Source: Dactylonectria macrodidyma (lineage: Eukaryota > Ascomycota > Sordariomycetes > Hypocreales > Nectriaceae). Taken from it: DNA of 64,000 nt. Both the position numbers and the translations under genes were made by a program. The notes beneath the pieces were generated by a model. The model did no database searches. It worked only from the letters and a program-made list of their open reading frames with translations, and had not been told where the DNA came from. Of the stretch, positions 12,090-21,316 are shown one piece after another. Location: contig JAGMUV010000029.1 of NCBI GenBank assembly GCA_020744425.1, positions 558,001 through 622,000 of the forward strand. Direction: 5' to 3'. Positions within the stretch are counted from its first letter, which is position 1, and each line of letters begins with the position of its first letter.

Positions 12090-14763
12090 ATGTCCAAAAT
12101 GTCAGAGAGCCCTTTAAAAGGCAACCTTGCTAGCAGCGCGTCGCCACAGCCACCACTTCCTCCATTTCCTCGTCTCGGATCCCGGCCAAAGAGCATCGCT
12201 AAGCAGTATGATGCGGCTTTGGCCTTAGCCTCGACTACCGATTCTTCGGTCGACGACCTGTACAAAATCACTTGGGGCCAACGACGTTTCGTCATAGCAA
12301 GCCTCTTAGATAGGAGGAAGAGCAGGGGCCGGCGAAGCTGGATTGGAAACCATGGCTGGTTCCTGGCAGAATTAAGGACAGACAATACATCTAGCGGGGA
12401 TATCTGGTGTTGCCGGCTCTGTGATGATAAGGGCACGCCGCGATTTTTCAATGCTCAGTCAACATCTTCAGCACAAGCCCATCTTTACAAGTTTGCAGCC
12501 CTTCCCTTTTCCAAGGGTATCACTAACAGCGCCAGAGCTCACAAGATCACCGAGACCTTCGAACCGGGCTCATCTGTCGACTCGTCAGTCCTCGACCTTC
12601 AAAGGAGAGCATCCAAGAAACGACCAGCTCCTCCTTCCTTAGTCTTTCCCCGAGCGAAGATGGCACGGATCAGAGAGCTGTCAGTTAGCTATATTATTGA
12701 CTCTAATCTCCCCTTTACTACCCTCGAGAGCACTTACCTGCAAGAGTTATTCCGTCAGCTGGATCCTGATCTCTATCTCCAGGTGCCCTAGAGTCGAAGT
12801 ACGGTCAGGAAAGATCTCGAGAATATACTCTCTTTAAAGAAAGCAGCCGTCAAGGAAGAACTCAACATAGCTATTACCCAGATACATATCAGCTTCGATC
12901 TCTAGACCTCTCCAAACAGGCTAGCTTTTATTTCGATCTTTGGTCACTTTATTGACCGGGACAACTTATACCAAAGCCAGCTGCTTGCTTTCCGGAGGCA
13001 GATCGGGTCTCACGCCGGCGAGAATATCGCGTACACTATAACGAATGTCGTCCGGGATTGGGGGATCGACTCGAAGCTTGGGGTCTCGATCTGCGATAAT
13101 GCGACTAGTAATGATGTTTGTTTACGAAGCCTCTACACAACTCTCGATGCCTCGATGACTCGAGCAGATACAGAGGCACGAAGGATGCGATGCTTCGGGC
13201 ATATTCTCAACCTTATTGCCCAAGCTTTCCTCTATGGCGATGATGCAGCTTCTTTCGAACTTCAATCTGAGGCTTATAGCATGCTGGAGCAGGTTGAAGA
13301 AGACCTCGAACACTAGCGAGCTAAGGGTCCAGTTAGGAAGCTTCATAATATCATCAGGTTCATCCGAGCCTCTCCGTAACGTACCGAAGCATTCAAAGCA
13401 CATGCCAGAGAGCAGGAGGAGGCAGACATTTATAAGCTTGCAGAAGAATTAACAGCCGAGCTTAAAGTAATACAGAACAACGCTACGAGATGGAATTCGA
13501 CCTATATGATGATCGAACGCGCCTTGATCAAGCAGTCTGAGCTCAATAGCTTCATTCAAGAGTTAGGGCTGGAAGCAGACGCCTCAAGAAGGGCTCCTAT
13601 CGCCGACATCCTGACCTCTGATGACTGGAAGGTCCTCAGAGAAGTTCTCCATATCTTGGAGCCGATCTATAATATGACGATGAGAACACAGGGATGGGGT
13701 ACAAGTGGGAGTCACGGCCGGCTCTGGGAAGTCATGAGTCATGACAGGGATGGAGTTTATTCTGGAACATCTCGAAGACTGGCGGGCTCTCTATGACGAG
13801 GAATCCGCTCATCTAGCTGCGGAAGTAGGGCAGAGAAGCCAGGGAGAGGATCCTGAGCTGGTTATGGGTGTGAAATCAACATCTGCGCAGTCACCGGCAG
13901 TCGGCCAAACCCGAGAGAGGCCGTCACGCCAGCCGCGACTGCCATCAAGGCTTCAGGGGTGTGAGATCACGCCGTTACGCCGCTGTCGCGACACAGGTTG
14001 TCCGGCTCATCCACATGCCAGCCCACAGTTCAACGAAGATGCCCTCCCTGCGCATTCTCGAAACGGCTACCTACAGAGCGATGCCCGCTCTATGAGTACT
14101 ATTGCTAGTATGGAGGGTCAAGAGCGTGCAAGCATCAAGGCGAGCATCAATAATGCTTGGATTAAGCTTAACGAGTACTATACCCTCCTCGGGCAGTCGC
14201 CTCTGTTTGCGGCCTCTGTTGTTTTGAACCCGGATCTTGGTCTCCGGTGCCTCGAGGCTAACTGGACCTCTCCAGAGCAGCTACAATGGCTTCGGGATGC
14301 AAAGGATGGCATCAAAGGCTACTTTGAGCGTTGGTACTCAAACGACTATGACGCGTCCGAGGAGAGCATTGTAGCCATGCCCTCGTTAACGCCACGACCT
14401 AAGCAAAGCAAGTTTGAGCAGTGGGTAAAAAGCCGGCAGCCTAAGCTTTCAGCAACAGGCAGTGAGCTTAAACGATACTATAGGCTTAAGCCAGAGCAAG
14501 TGAACGACCCCATTCAGTGGTAGACCGATCATAGGAACTCTTTTCCACGCCTAAGCAGATTTGCATTAGATGTCCTTACTATTCCAGCCATAGCAACTGA
14601 CTGTAAGAGAGCATTCAGTCTTGCGAAGCTTACAGTCAGCTCACAAAGGCATTCCCTACTTAGATCGAGCATTAAGTCAGTCCAATTACTGAAGAACTGG
14701 ATCAGAGGAGGGCGTATTACTCTAGGGGGCTTATGCTTAAGCAATAAGCCAGTTAGAACCTAG
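12090..14763 (+). pseudogene. hAT transposase (broken)
   Basis: RNase-H-fold transposase of the hAT superfamily. Recognisable blocks are a CCRLC zinc-finger-like motif near residue 110, SFDL-stop-TSPNRLAF (normally LWTSPN), ICDNATSND, RCFGHILNLIAQAF, NNATRWNSTYMMI, and the C-terminal dimerisation block LTIPAIATDCKRAFSLAKLTV (split: DVLTIPAIATDCKRAFS then LAKLTVSSQRHSLLRS). The frame is broken by stops at about 12789, 12903, 13315, 13377 and 14521. Three or four of these are TAG in place of an expected Trp, and one is TAA for a likely Gln. A 7-bp tandem duplication (GTCATGA twice, 13731-13744) causes one frameshift. The start ATG at 12090 is the first Met of the frame. The gene lies within the hAT ends at 5929 and 14915. 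Confidence 0.82.
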
Positions 14764-14794
14764 GGCAGGATATCGAAGCTGGGGATAGCTTCAC

Positions 14795-14915
14795 CTGACC
14801 TATGATATATCAGATATCTATCAATCAATCAATCAGATCAGATATAGAGGGTAAATTATCAGTTCAGATGAGATTTGGGCCTTAATCTGATCTGATTGAT
14901 CTGACAACAGCGCTG
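14795..14915. repeat. hAT right subterminal and terminal repeats
   Basis: Mirror of the left end: repeated ATCA/ATCAGAT motifs followed by CTGACAACAGCGCTG at the outer edge. Compared with the left terminus it has one substitution and a 9-bp insertion. Confidence 0.65.
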
Positions 14916-15328
14916 GGGAGAATGAAGCACGGTGCAACAAATGCTAAACGGGTTTGTCCGACAGCGGCCAGGGAGTGAGGCGCCTCCATTTCTTTTCTAT
15001 CCCTCATTTCTATTCGTCTTGACCTCTTGGCTCTTGAGTGAGGTGAGGCGATGGTGCGGTCTTGGCACGCTTGGCGTGTGAGTGCGCTGTTGTGTTGTTG
15101 TTTTGTCGACGGGCTGTGGAACAGTGGGATATTATGGCGAGAACTGCAGGACATGCGCGTCATGGTGTCTCCATCGGGCCTTAGGTGAGCTTTGCTTGTG
15201 GGCAAGATGATAGATCTGTGCTTCTCCCAAACGCCATCGCCGCCTGAAACCAAGCCCGTGTCGCGGGCTTTTATGACTACATGCGGGCAACTCGTCGAAC
15301 CGAGCAGCTGGCTGAACGTCCCCAGACC
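14916..15328. other. No gene recognised
   Basis: Sequence between the hAT end and a coiled-coil ORF. Minus-strand frames are open for up to 120 codons but are low in recognisable content. I searched by eye for the missing N-terminal part of the Tc1 relic here and did not find it. Confidence 0.4.
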
Positions 15329-15882
15329 TCAGCGTCGATGTCTGATTCGCTTGTCCCGCGGCCGATGATATATGACCAGATATGATGGCGCGTGGAATGT
15401 CTTGATCTCTGACTGTTGTCGCCCAGTTCGTTTGCCCAGGCCATCGGCCTCGGGGTCGCGCCAGGTCTGCTGTATTCGTTTGAGCTCGTCCATCTGGTCC
15501 TGCATTAGCTTTCGTTCTCGTGTGGCTTGCTCTTGGATGCTCTGGATGTCTTGCTGCAGTTTTCCGATCGATTTCTCCTGACTCGCAATCATCTGTTTCA
15601 GCGCCTGTTGCTCCTTCTTCCACGCATCCCGTAGTGTCTCAATCATCCTCTCGTGCGCGCTTGTGATTTCCTTCACGGCCTCCTCGTGCATCTTCATGAT
15701 TTGCTTCACTGTCTCTTCGCGTGATTCCTGGAGCATTGTTTGTACCACTGTTCCGACGTTGCCGGCCAGATTTTCTATCCCTTTCGCAGTTAACTTTCGC
15801 GGTCGATCAGATTACGCGTGCCACTCTCTAGAGGATCGAGGCCCTCGGGGGCTACGACAATGCTGCTAGCGACCGCGTCCAT
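15329..15882 (-). pseudogene. Coiled-coil ORF remnant of unknown origin
   Basis: A minus-strand frame of about 150 codons encodes a strongly charged, heptad-rich stretch (EETVKQIMKMHEEAVKEITS, then EKSIGKLQQDIQSIQEQA), which looks like a long coiled coil. A plausible ATG at 15882 opens a different frame (DAVASSIVVAPEGLDPLESG) that hits a stop after about 33 codons. The two would need a frameshift or unrecognised intron near 15800 to join. I do not recognise the family. ORF1 of a non-LTR element is one possibility, because it lies among transposons. It may equally be a fragment of a host gene. Confidence 0.35.
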
Positions 15883-16280
15883 CGCGCCGTTTCGCGTCGC
15901 GTCGCGCTACGCCTCGCTACCCAGCCCGCTGCAGCTGCAACGTCTATAAAGATTGTAAAGATGGCGACGGTGAGACTCGGTTGTGTTACTGGTCGTGCCA
16001 CCGCTCAGTAAGTGTTACCTGACCGCTCTGCTAATATTAACCCCCGGTTTATTCCTTAGGAAATCGCCCCCGACCTACCCTATACTACGTACAGGTTAGT
16101 TTAGGTGCACAACCGTTATAATTTAAGGTATAAAATTGGATCACGCGCTCGCTTGAAGTGCGCGCTCGCTATACATACGTTAGTTAATTAAACAAAAGGA
16201 AAGTAGATCTACTAATTCTGCTATATTATACCGCCCTTCGTTCCCCGGGTTATGTCATGGGTCGTGATATAAATAATTAG
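15883..16280. other. Intergenic; possible orphan intron signals
   Basis: GC-rich iterations (CGCGTCGCGTCGC) near 15890 give way to AT-rich DNA. On the plus strand a GTAAGT donor near 16009, a CTAAT and a TTATTCCTTAG end near 16060 look like a fungal intron, but neither side has a coding frame I can recognise. Confidence 0.3.
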
Positions 16281-17276
16281 TCACTGCCACTGGCTGGAGA
16301 AATCGTCAATCACCTCGCTAAGGGACTCTTTTCTATTGATCCCGGACGGCGTCCACCCGAGAGCTCGGAGTCTCTCAGCCTTGCACCGGGCGTTTGATCC
16401 CCAAAACTTTGGCCCCATCGACCAGAACTTAGCTACAGTAGCCTCATCCAAGGCATCAACTTGCGTGCTGTTGAAGAGCCCCTTTTCATGAAGCACCTCA
16501 GCCAGCTCTCTGGCGTCATCCAGGAACGAAGACTCGCCGGTCTCGACAAAGTAATACCCGTTTCTGCCCCAGGACGCCGCGCTTTCCTCGCCTTTCAACG
16601 CCTCGTCGACCAGCAGGAGTAGGGCGGTCGATGCGTCTGAGACATGCGCCTTGCTCATGACGTTCAGACCCTTGTTCACAGTGAACGGTCGCCCGTGTGA
16701 TATCACAGCGCGAAGATATGGCTCGAACACTTTGCTATGAGGCGTATTTGTCCCTCGACCCTTGCCGTACATGACAGGCAGGGAAACGAGGGCACATTTG
16801 GACCGTAGCGCCTCAGCCTGATGTACGATCTTCTGCTCGATCCTGGCATGCAGTCGTTCGGGGTGGAAGTCGAGGATCTCGCCTGTCTGGTCGACATCGC
16901 TGTACGTCCGGGGGTCCATCTGACCAAGAGGCAGAGACGGGTCAATAAGAGTCGCGGTGCCGGTTACGTGCAAGTACGTTGACCCCGGGTGTTTGGCAAC
17001 ACCCTCCAGGAGAGCCATTGAGATGACCTCGTCGTCCGAATTTGCGATCTGAACCACTACATCTGCGGCTTCGCCTTCAGAAACAAGGAGTCCCTGAAGC
17101 CCTGAAGGCGCCACCACGTAGTGAACGCCAGGGAACTGGGATTTGAGCGTGTGAGCTTGTTCAGGAGAGCGGACGAGAGCCCGGACTGAATAGTCTGGCC
17201 GATCGTGCTGGAGCAAGGCGAGGAAGTCTCCTCCAACCCAGCCCGCAGCACCGGTGATAAAGAGGCGAGGGGCCAT
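16281..17276 (-). CDS. NAD(P)-binding SDR/epimerase-like protein
   Basis: Single-exon gene of 331 codons for an atypical/extended short-chain dehydrogenase (NAD-dependent epimerase/dehydratase-like). The N-terminal Rossmann motif is FITGAAGWVGG (residues 5-15), and the ALVRSPEQ stretch is typical of the second beta strand. Downstream are LHVTGTATL, then VSLPVMYGKGRG and AHVSDASTALLLLVDEAL, which match the usual substrate-side blocks. I do not see a canonical YxxxK pair: the matching region reads LHARIEQKIVHQAEAL, so it may be a divergent or non-catalytic member. The ATG at 17276 starts the Rossmann fold directly. It is divergent to the enoyl-reductase gene, with about 300 bp between the starts, so a shared promoter is possible. 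Confidence 0.8.
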   Translation of the reverse strand: MAPRLFITGAAGWVGGDFLALLQHDRPDYSVRALVRSPEQAHTLKSQFPGVHYVVAPSGLQGLLVSEGEAADVVVQIANSDDEVISMALLEGVAKHPGSTYLHVTGTATLIDPSLPLGQMDPRTYSDVDQTGEILDFHPERLHARIEQKIVHQAEALRSKCALVSLPVMYGKGRGTNTPHSKVFEPYLRAVISHGRPFTVNKGLNVMSKAHVSDASTALLLLVDEALKGEESAASWGRNGYYFVETGESSFLDDARELAEVLHEKGLFNSTQVDALDEATVAKFWSMGPKFWGSNARCKAERLRALGWTPSGINRKESLSEVIDDFSSQWQ

Positions 17277-17577
17277 GCTGCCGTCATCTACTTGTTTTGA
17301 ACTTGCGACAGCGCAACAATTGATCTGAAGGTGGCGGGGGCCGTACCAAACTTATATGCCACTTTGGGGTAGACGCGGCCAAACTTCTGCCCGAATTATC
17401 TTCCCCTAAGCCAATCATGTCATTCAAAGCGATACGATGAATACGAGTTGTCCGAGCTGGAGGAGAAGGGCATGTTCATATATTTCCATGATTACCAGGG
17501 TGCCGGGACCATCGGGATCAAGCACAGGAAGTTAGTTAAACACTCCGGTGCTTCGTACTCTTGGCCTTATCACAACA
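17277..17577. promoter_or_regulatory. Shared intergenic region of a divergent gene pair
   Basis: This 301-bp spacer separates two start codons pointing away from each other and must hold both promoters. I do not identify a specific factor-binding site. Confidence 0.45.
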
Positions 17578-18761
17578 ATGTCTCATCAACGGGCCATCCA
17601 GATAAAGGCAGCCGGCAAAGCAGAACTCGTCACGAACGCGCCGGTCCCCGAGCTTCGCGATGATCATATCCTCGTGAAGACCACCGCAGTGGCGCTGAAC
17701 CCGACCGACTGGAAGCACATTGATTTTCTCGCGAGCCCCGGGGCTATTGTGGGCTGCGATTACAGCGGCACGGTGCAGCGGGTTGGGGCTGCAGTCCGGA
17801 ATGGACTTAAACCAGGTGATCGAGTGATGGGCATGATCCACGGGAGTGAGCATCAATCCTGAACGCTTGTAGAGGCGGTCCTGGGGTGACTCGTAAGCTA
17901 ACTCCGGACCGCGGTCTCAAGGTAATCACTCCAACCACGAAGACGGCGCATTTGCGGAATACGTCACCGCAAAGGGAGACACGCAGATGAGAATCCCAGA
18001 CGGCATGTCATTTGAGGCGGCTGCGACGCTCGGCGCAGGCATTATCACCTTGGGTCAGGCATTGTACCAGTCTCTCGGACTGCCACTCCCTGACGACCCT
18101 GCAAAGGCGCCATTCCACGTCCTAATTTACGGTGGGAGCACCGCAACCGGGAGTCTGGCGATCCAATTCGCAAAGTTGTGCGTCTCGAACAGAGTTGGTG
18201 TCACTGCTTCGATTGCGTTGTTGACGATGAAACAATAGGTCCGGCTTACAAGTCTCCACGACCTGCTCGCCTCAACACAATGACTTTGTTTGCGGCGTCG
18301 GCGCGGACCACGTGTTCGACTACAACTCGCCGCAGTGTGCTGCAGACATCCAAAAAGCCACCGAGAACCAGCTCCGGTTCGCATTTGACACCGTCGCGAC
18401 GGAGGATACGGCCAAGATCTGCGTATATGCGTTCGGGACTGGCGCCGGTGGCGGCAAGTATACCTCGCTGACCCCCATTCCGAAACTGCAGCGCGACGAC
18501 ATTGTCAACCTCAACACCATGGCCTTTACTGCTGTCGGAGAAGCGTTCCAGATCGGAGACTTGAGCGTTCCGATAGTGCCGGAGGACTACGCCTTCGCCG
18601 TCAAGTTCATCACGCTTGCCCAGGAGCTTTTGGCGCAGGGGAAGGTCAAGGTCCATCCGTTTGAAGTGCGAGAGGGTGGTCTGGAGGGCGTGTTGAGCGG
18701 TTTGCAGGAGATGCGTGTAGGGAAGATATCTGGAAAGAAGCTTGTTTACTTGATGAACTGA
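17578..18761 (+). CDS. Medium-chain zinc-type reductase, trans-enoyl-reductase (ToxD-like)
   Basis: NAD(P)H-dependent reductase of the MDR superfamily, most like the fungal ToxD/trans-acting enoyl reductases. I read three exons: 17578-17845, 17922-18177 and 18239-18761. The introns have GTGAGC and GTGCGT donors; intron 1 has a GCTAAC branch site and both end in AG. The frame is intact and gives 348 residues, normal for the family. Landmarks are [13 protein letters not shown] and [13 protein letters not shown] in the GroES-like domain, [19 protein letters not shown] as the nucleotide-binding loop, [12 protein letters not shown] after it, and [20 protein letters not shown] near the end. No zinc-ligand cysteine cluster is apparent, as expected for this subgroup. 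Partners of polyketide synthases often look like this, but no synthase gene is in the window. Confidence 0.85.
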
Positions 18762-18911
18762 TAGTCGTCCGCCAATGCAACTAAAGTACGCTAATTCCGT
18801 GTCTACCCGTTGGCATCGTGGGGCAAGCCGCCTACCAACCTCGTCCCGAGGTTGGTCCAGAAAACCTGTGTCAGCCGGTTTAATGTGTGTCACTAATTTT
18901 AGCCTCACCGT
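18762..18911. other. Junction between reductase gene and truncated HET sequence
   Basis: This short spacer holds the 3' end of the reductase gene. It ends where recognisable HET-domain homology on the opposite strand stops. Confidence 0.35.
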
Positions 18912-19439
18912 TAACAGCTTTAGTCCATCATTGAACTCTGGCTCTCGTCTGAGTACTTGCAGCGCCGCTTCGAGATTCGACCTCACCAAGATTTCGACTC
19001 CATTTACGATGATGAGCTTTGTGTTAGAAGGACTTCCCCAGGCGTAGCTGAGAGCACTGTAATCACCCCACCTGAACCGGTCTCGTTTTACAGGCTGGGA
19101 CGCTACAGGAACCTATTCGAAATATTGCTTCCATCCATTTTCCAATTCGATAGGAGATGCAGACTCCTCAACTGTACTCAGATACTCCCGGAACTGGTCC
19201 GTGAAATCGGCAAGTGAGAAATGCGCCAAAGTGCAGCGGACTGTGTCATCCGACATGGAGCGCGGATGTAATGTAAGCAGTCTGACCTCGCCCTCGTACA
19301 CATTTATCTCTTGGTAGGGAAGATCCGATTTTGGCCAGATAGCATCACCCGGCTGGATGCTGTCTGAAAGCCTCAGCCTTGCATCTGGCTTGGGATATTC
19401 CAAAACCGAACGCATCCGGCTGTTCTCGGCCCCATACAT
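18912..19439 (-). pseudogene. HET-domain protein, 5' fragment with a stop
   Basis: N-terminal piece of a heterokaryon-incompatibility (HET) domain gene. From the ATG at 19439 the reading shows YEGEVRLLTLHPRSMSDDTV, then DYSALSYAWGSPSNTKLIIV, the two hallmark blocks of the HET fold, and NLEAALQVLRREPEFNDG. A TAG interrupts it at about 19110-19112 (GWKQYFE-stop-VPVAS). Homology stops after DGLKLL near 18912, before the usual VDALCINQ motif. The rest of the protein is absent, so this is a truncated relic. HET proteins act in non-self recognition and are often lost or rearranged near transposons. Confidence 0.75.
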
Positions 19440-19446
19440 GGGCACT

Positions 19447-19474
19447 TTCGTTCGTTCGTTCGTTCGTTCGTTCG
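19447..19474. repeat. (TTCG)7 microsatellite
   Basis: Seven perfect TTCG units directly upstream of the HET fragment start. Confidence 0.9.
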
Positions 19475-19500
19475 TTCCGTTTAAAACGTTTATGCATGTT

Positions 19501-19555
19501 AAATCGTTTAACCGTTTAAGGGCATCCTAAAACCGTTTGAACGGTTAAACGATTT
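19501..19555. repeat. 16-bp perfect inverted repeat
   Basis: AAATCGTTTAACCGTT (19501-19516) and its exact reverse complement (19540-19555) enclose a 23-base loop that includes another AACCGTTTGA-like copy. This could be a cruciform or the fused ends of a small element. Confidence 0.8.
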
Positions 19556-21316
19556 TCCAACCCTGGCACTCGAAAAATCTTTCAAAATGTCAAGCTCCGG
19601 AGAGGGTCTTGATACATGCACCATCGATGGTGCAAATATCCTCACGTGACTCGTGCACTACCGGTGGTGCAACTATCATCCGTTATGTAAGAGGCATCAT
19701 GTGTGTGCAAGAGATATCTCTTTTCTATCTACAGAAACAGCATCTAACGCAGTAATACAGCAGAATAGGCCAATAAATGCAATATCGTATTGTTATTACT
19801 ATTCCTGCGGTTATCGTATGAGTGACTACTAAGCCTGCTCAACCCTACATATAAACTCAGCTATAATGTTATTAAATTAAGCCATTGGATTACTATAACT
19901 ATTCTTATAGATTTACGTTTTCTTTCTCTTTCTAATGATATATAGAAATCACAATTTCCTGTTACTTGTCACAGGCCAGATGAGATCAACTCAAGAGGTA
20001 ATGCCACTGTATTGCGAGAATACTACGATGAAGAGGAAAGAGAGAAAGCGGGCAGGCGCGTAGACGCGTAGACGCGTTAATAGTCCCTGCGGCCTGCCCC
20101 GTGCGTCCTAGTTACGTATCGACCCCACCCTGGGTCCAGCACTCCAGACGCTCCCGTCACATTACTCATGTAAATGTTAGTTAGGGGGGCGGGGTTCCTA
20201 CTTCTGTACTATTCCTCTTATAATTCGAGATCTCTTTCCACAGCATCCTAGATATCTCGCATGCCTTACTGCCCTAAGAAAGGCTGCTTTACTATCTCTA
20301 TCCTTACATTCTGTTCAACCCGCTCGTTCTCAGCCCTATCTTAATTAAGATAACTCATCTTCTCCTCTATAGTCCAGTCCCTAAAGCTATTTCCTATCTT
20401 ATAATGAGGCCCTATTCGCTTATAGTTAAGGCACTAGTTATACTCTGTTTTAGAGTAGCGTATAGGCAGACCCTTGGCCTTCTGGTATTATTAATTAGTC
20501 TTAATAGCTCCCCGATCTAATATAGTATACTAGGCCTCTTGTGCTTCTTTATATCGTTAGTAGATAGCACGGGGGTCATCGGGTTATAATGCGGGTACTG
20601 CTATAATGATAGTTACTAGCCTAGTTAATAGTAGAGATAGTATATAAGTTATTATATGTGTTATTATATGTATCATTATGTATACTATAATCTTAGATAT
20701 TATAGAGTCTCTTAATAGGGATAATGAGGATAGTGAGCGAGTTATAAAGCGAGTAGATGTATGTGTTGTTATATGCATTATCGTAGAGGTTTAGGCCTGT
20801 AATAGCTTTTTATAATATAAAGGGCATGCTTTAGATTTCCTAGTATGGCTTTATATACTATATCTTAAATACTTTAGTAGTGCCTTTAGTTACGCTGCTT
20901 TCTTAATAGCTTTAAATGCACAAGGCTTACGTTATGTGCTTATTAGTAGTAGCATTAAACGAGCTACTAGACGATCAAACTGCTTATAAGGCTTAATAAT
21001 AAGCTGGGGGGTTCCTCAGCGTTAGAAATGCTAATATAAATAGAAATGATATAATTAAAGGGGCTGACTCTATACTAGTAAAGGCTAAAGGGTGTGAGCA
21101 TAAGGCAGACTGAGGGTCTTAGAGAAGGCCCCTGTACATATAGGAAGTTCGTTTAATAGTCATTCCTATTAAGCCTTAACCTTTTATAGAGCTTTATATA
21201 AGATCTAACTACGGATATTACTATTGATGCGATTGTGGCGGGACAGGGGTTAGATAGGGTTGTGGGGACTAGAGATTCAACTCTCTAGTTCTCGGGATTT
21301 TTCTAGGGATTTTTTA
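19556..21316. other. AT-rich decayed DNA, no gene
   Basis: About 1.7 kb with strong TA enrichment (many TATAAT, TTAATA and CTAGTT words) and no open frame with recognisable content. The first 250 bases include a 16-bp palindrome (GCACCATCGATGGTGC at 19618). From about 20200 the composition is what heavy CpA to TpA mutation of repeats produces. It probably consists of transposon relics too mutated to classify. Confidence 0.5.

Larger units (their letters stand above)
5929..14915 (+). mobile_element. hAT DNA transposon, interrupted by a LINE
   Basis: Composite element bounded by inverted terminal repeats that start with CAGCGCTG at 5929 and end with the same (self-complementary) octamer at 14915. 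Left CAGCGCTGCTGTCAGATCAG pairs with the right end, which reads CAGCGCTGTTGTCAGATCA on the minus strand before a 9-bp insertion. Both subterminal zones are packed with ATCAGAT-like motifs, as expected for hAT transposase binding sites. The only transposase gene inside is a hAT type (12090-14763). The LINE at 6139-11848 splits the left terminal zone from the gene. The 8 bases outside each end do not match (GCTTGACT versus GGGAGAAT), so no target duplication is visible. The ends may have recombined or a flank may have been deleted. Confidence 0.7.

Noticed and set aside
15132..15623. Second minus-strand frame overlapping the coiled-coil ORF
   Set aside because: Its composition (mixed Arg/Ala/Pro) is that of a shifted reading of the coiled-coil region and no domain is visible.
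18246..18989. Minus-strand frame of 247 codons opposite the reductase gene
   Set aside because: Only its first ~25 codons (the HET fragment) are meaningful. The rest is antisense to the third exon of the reductase.
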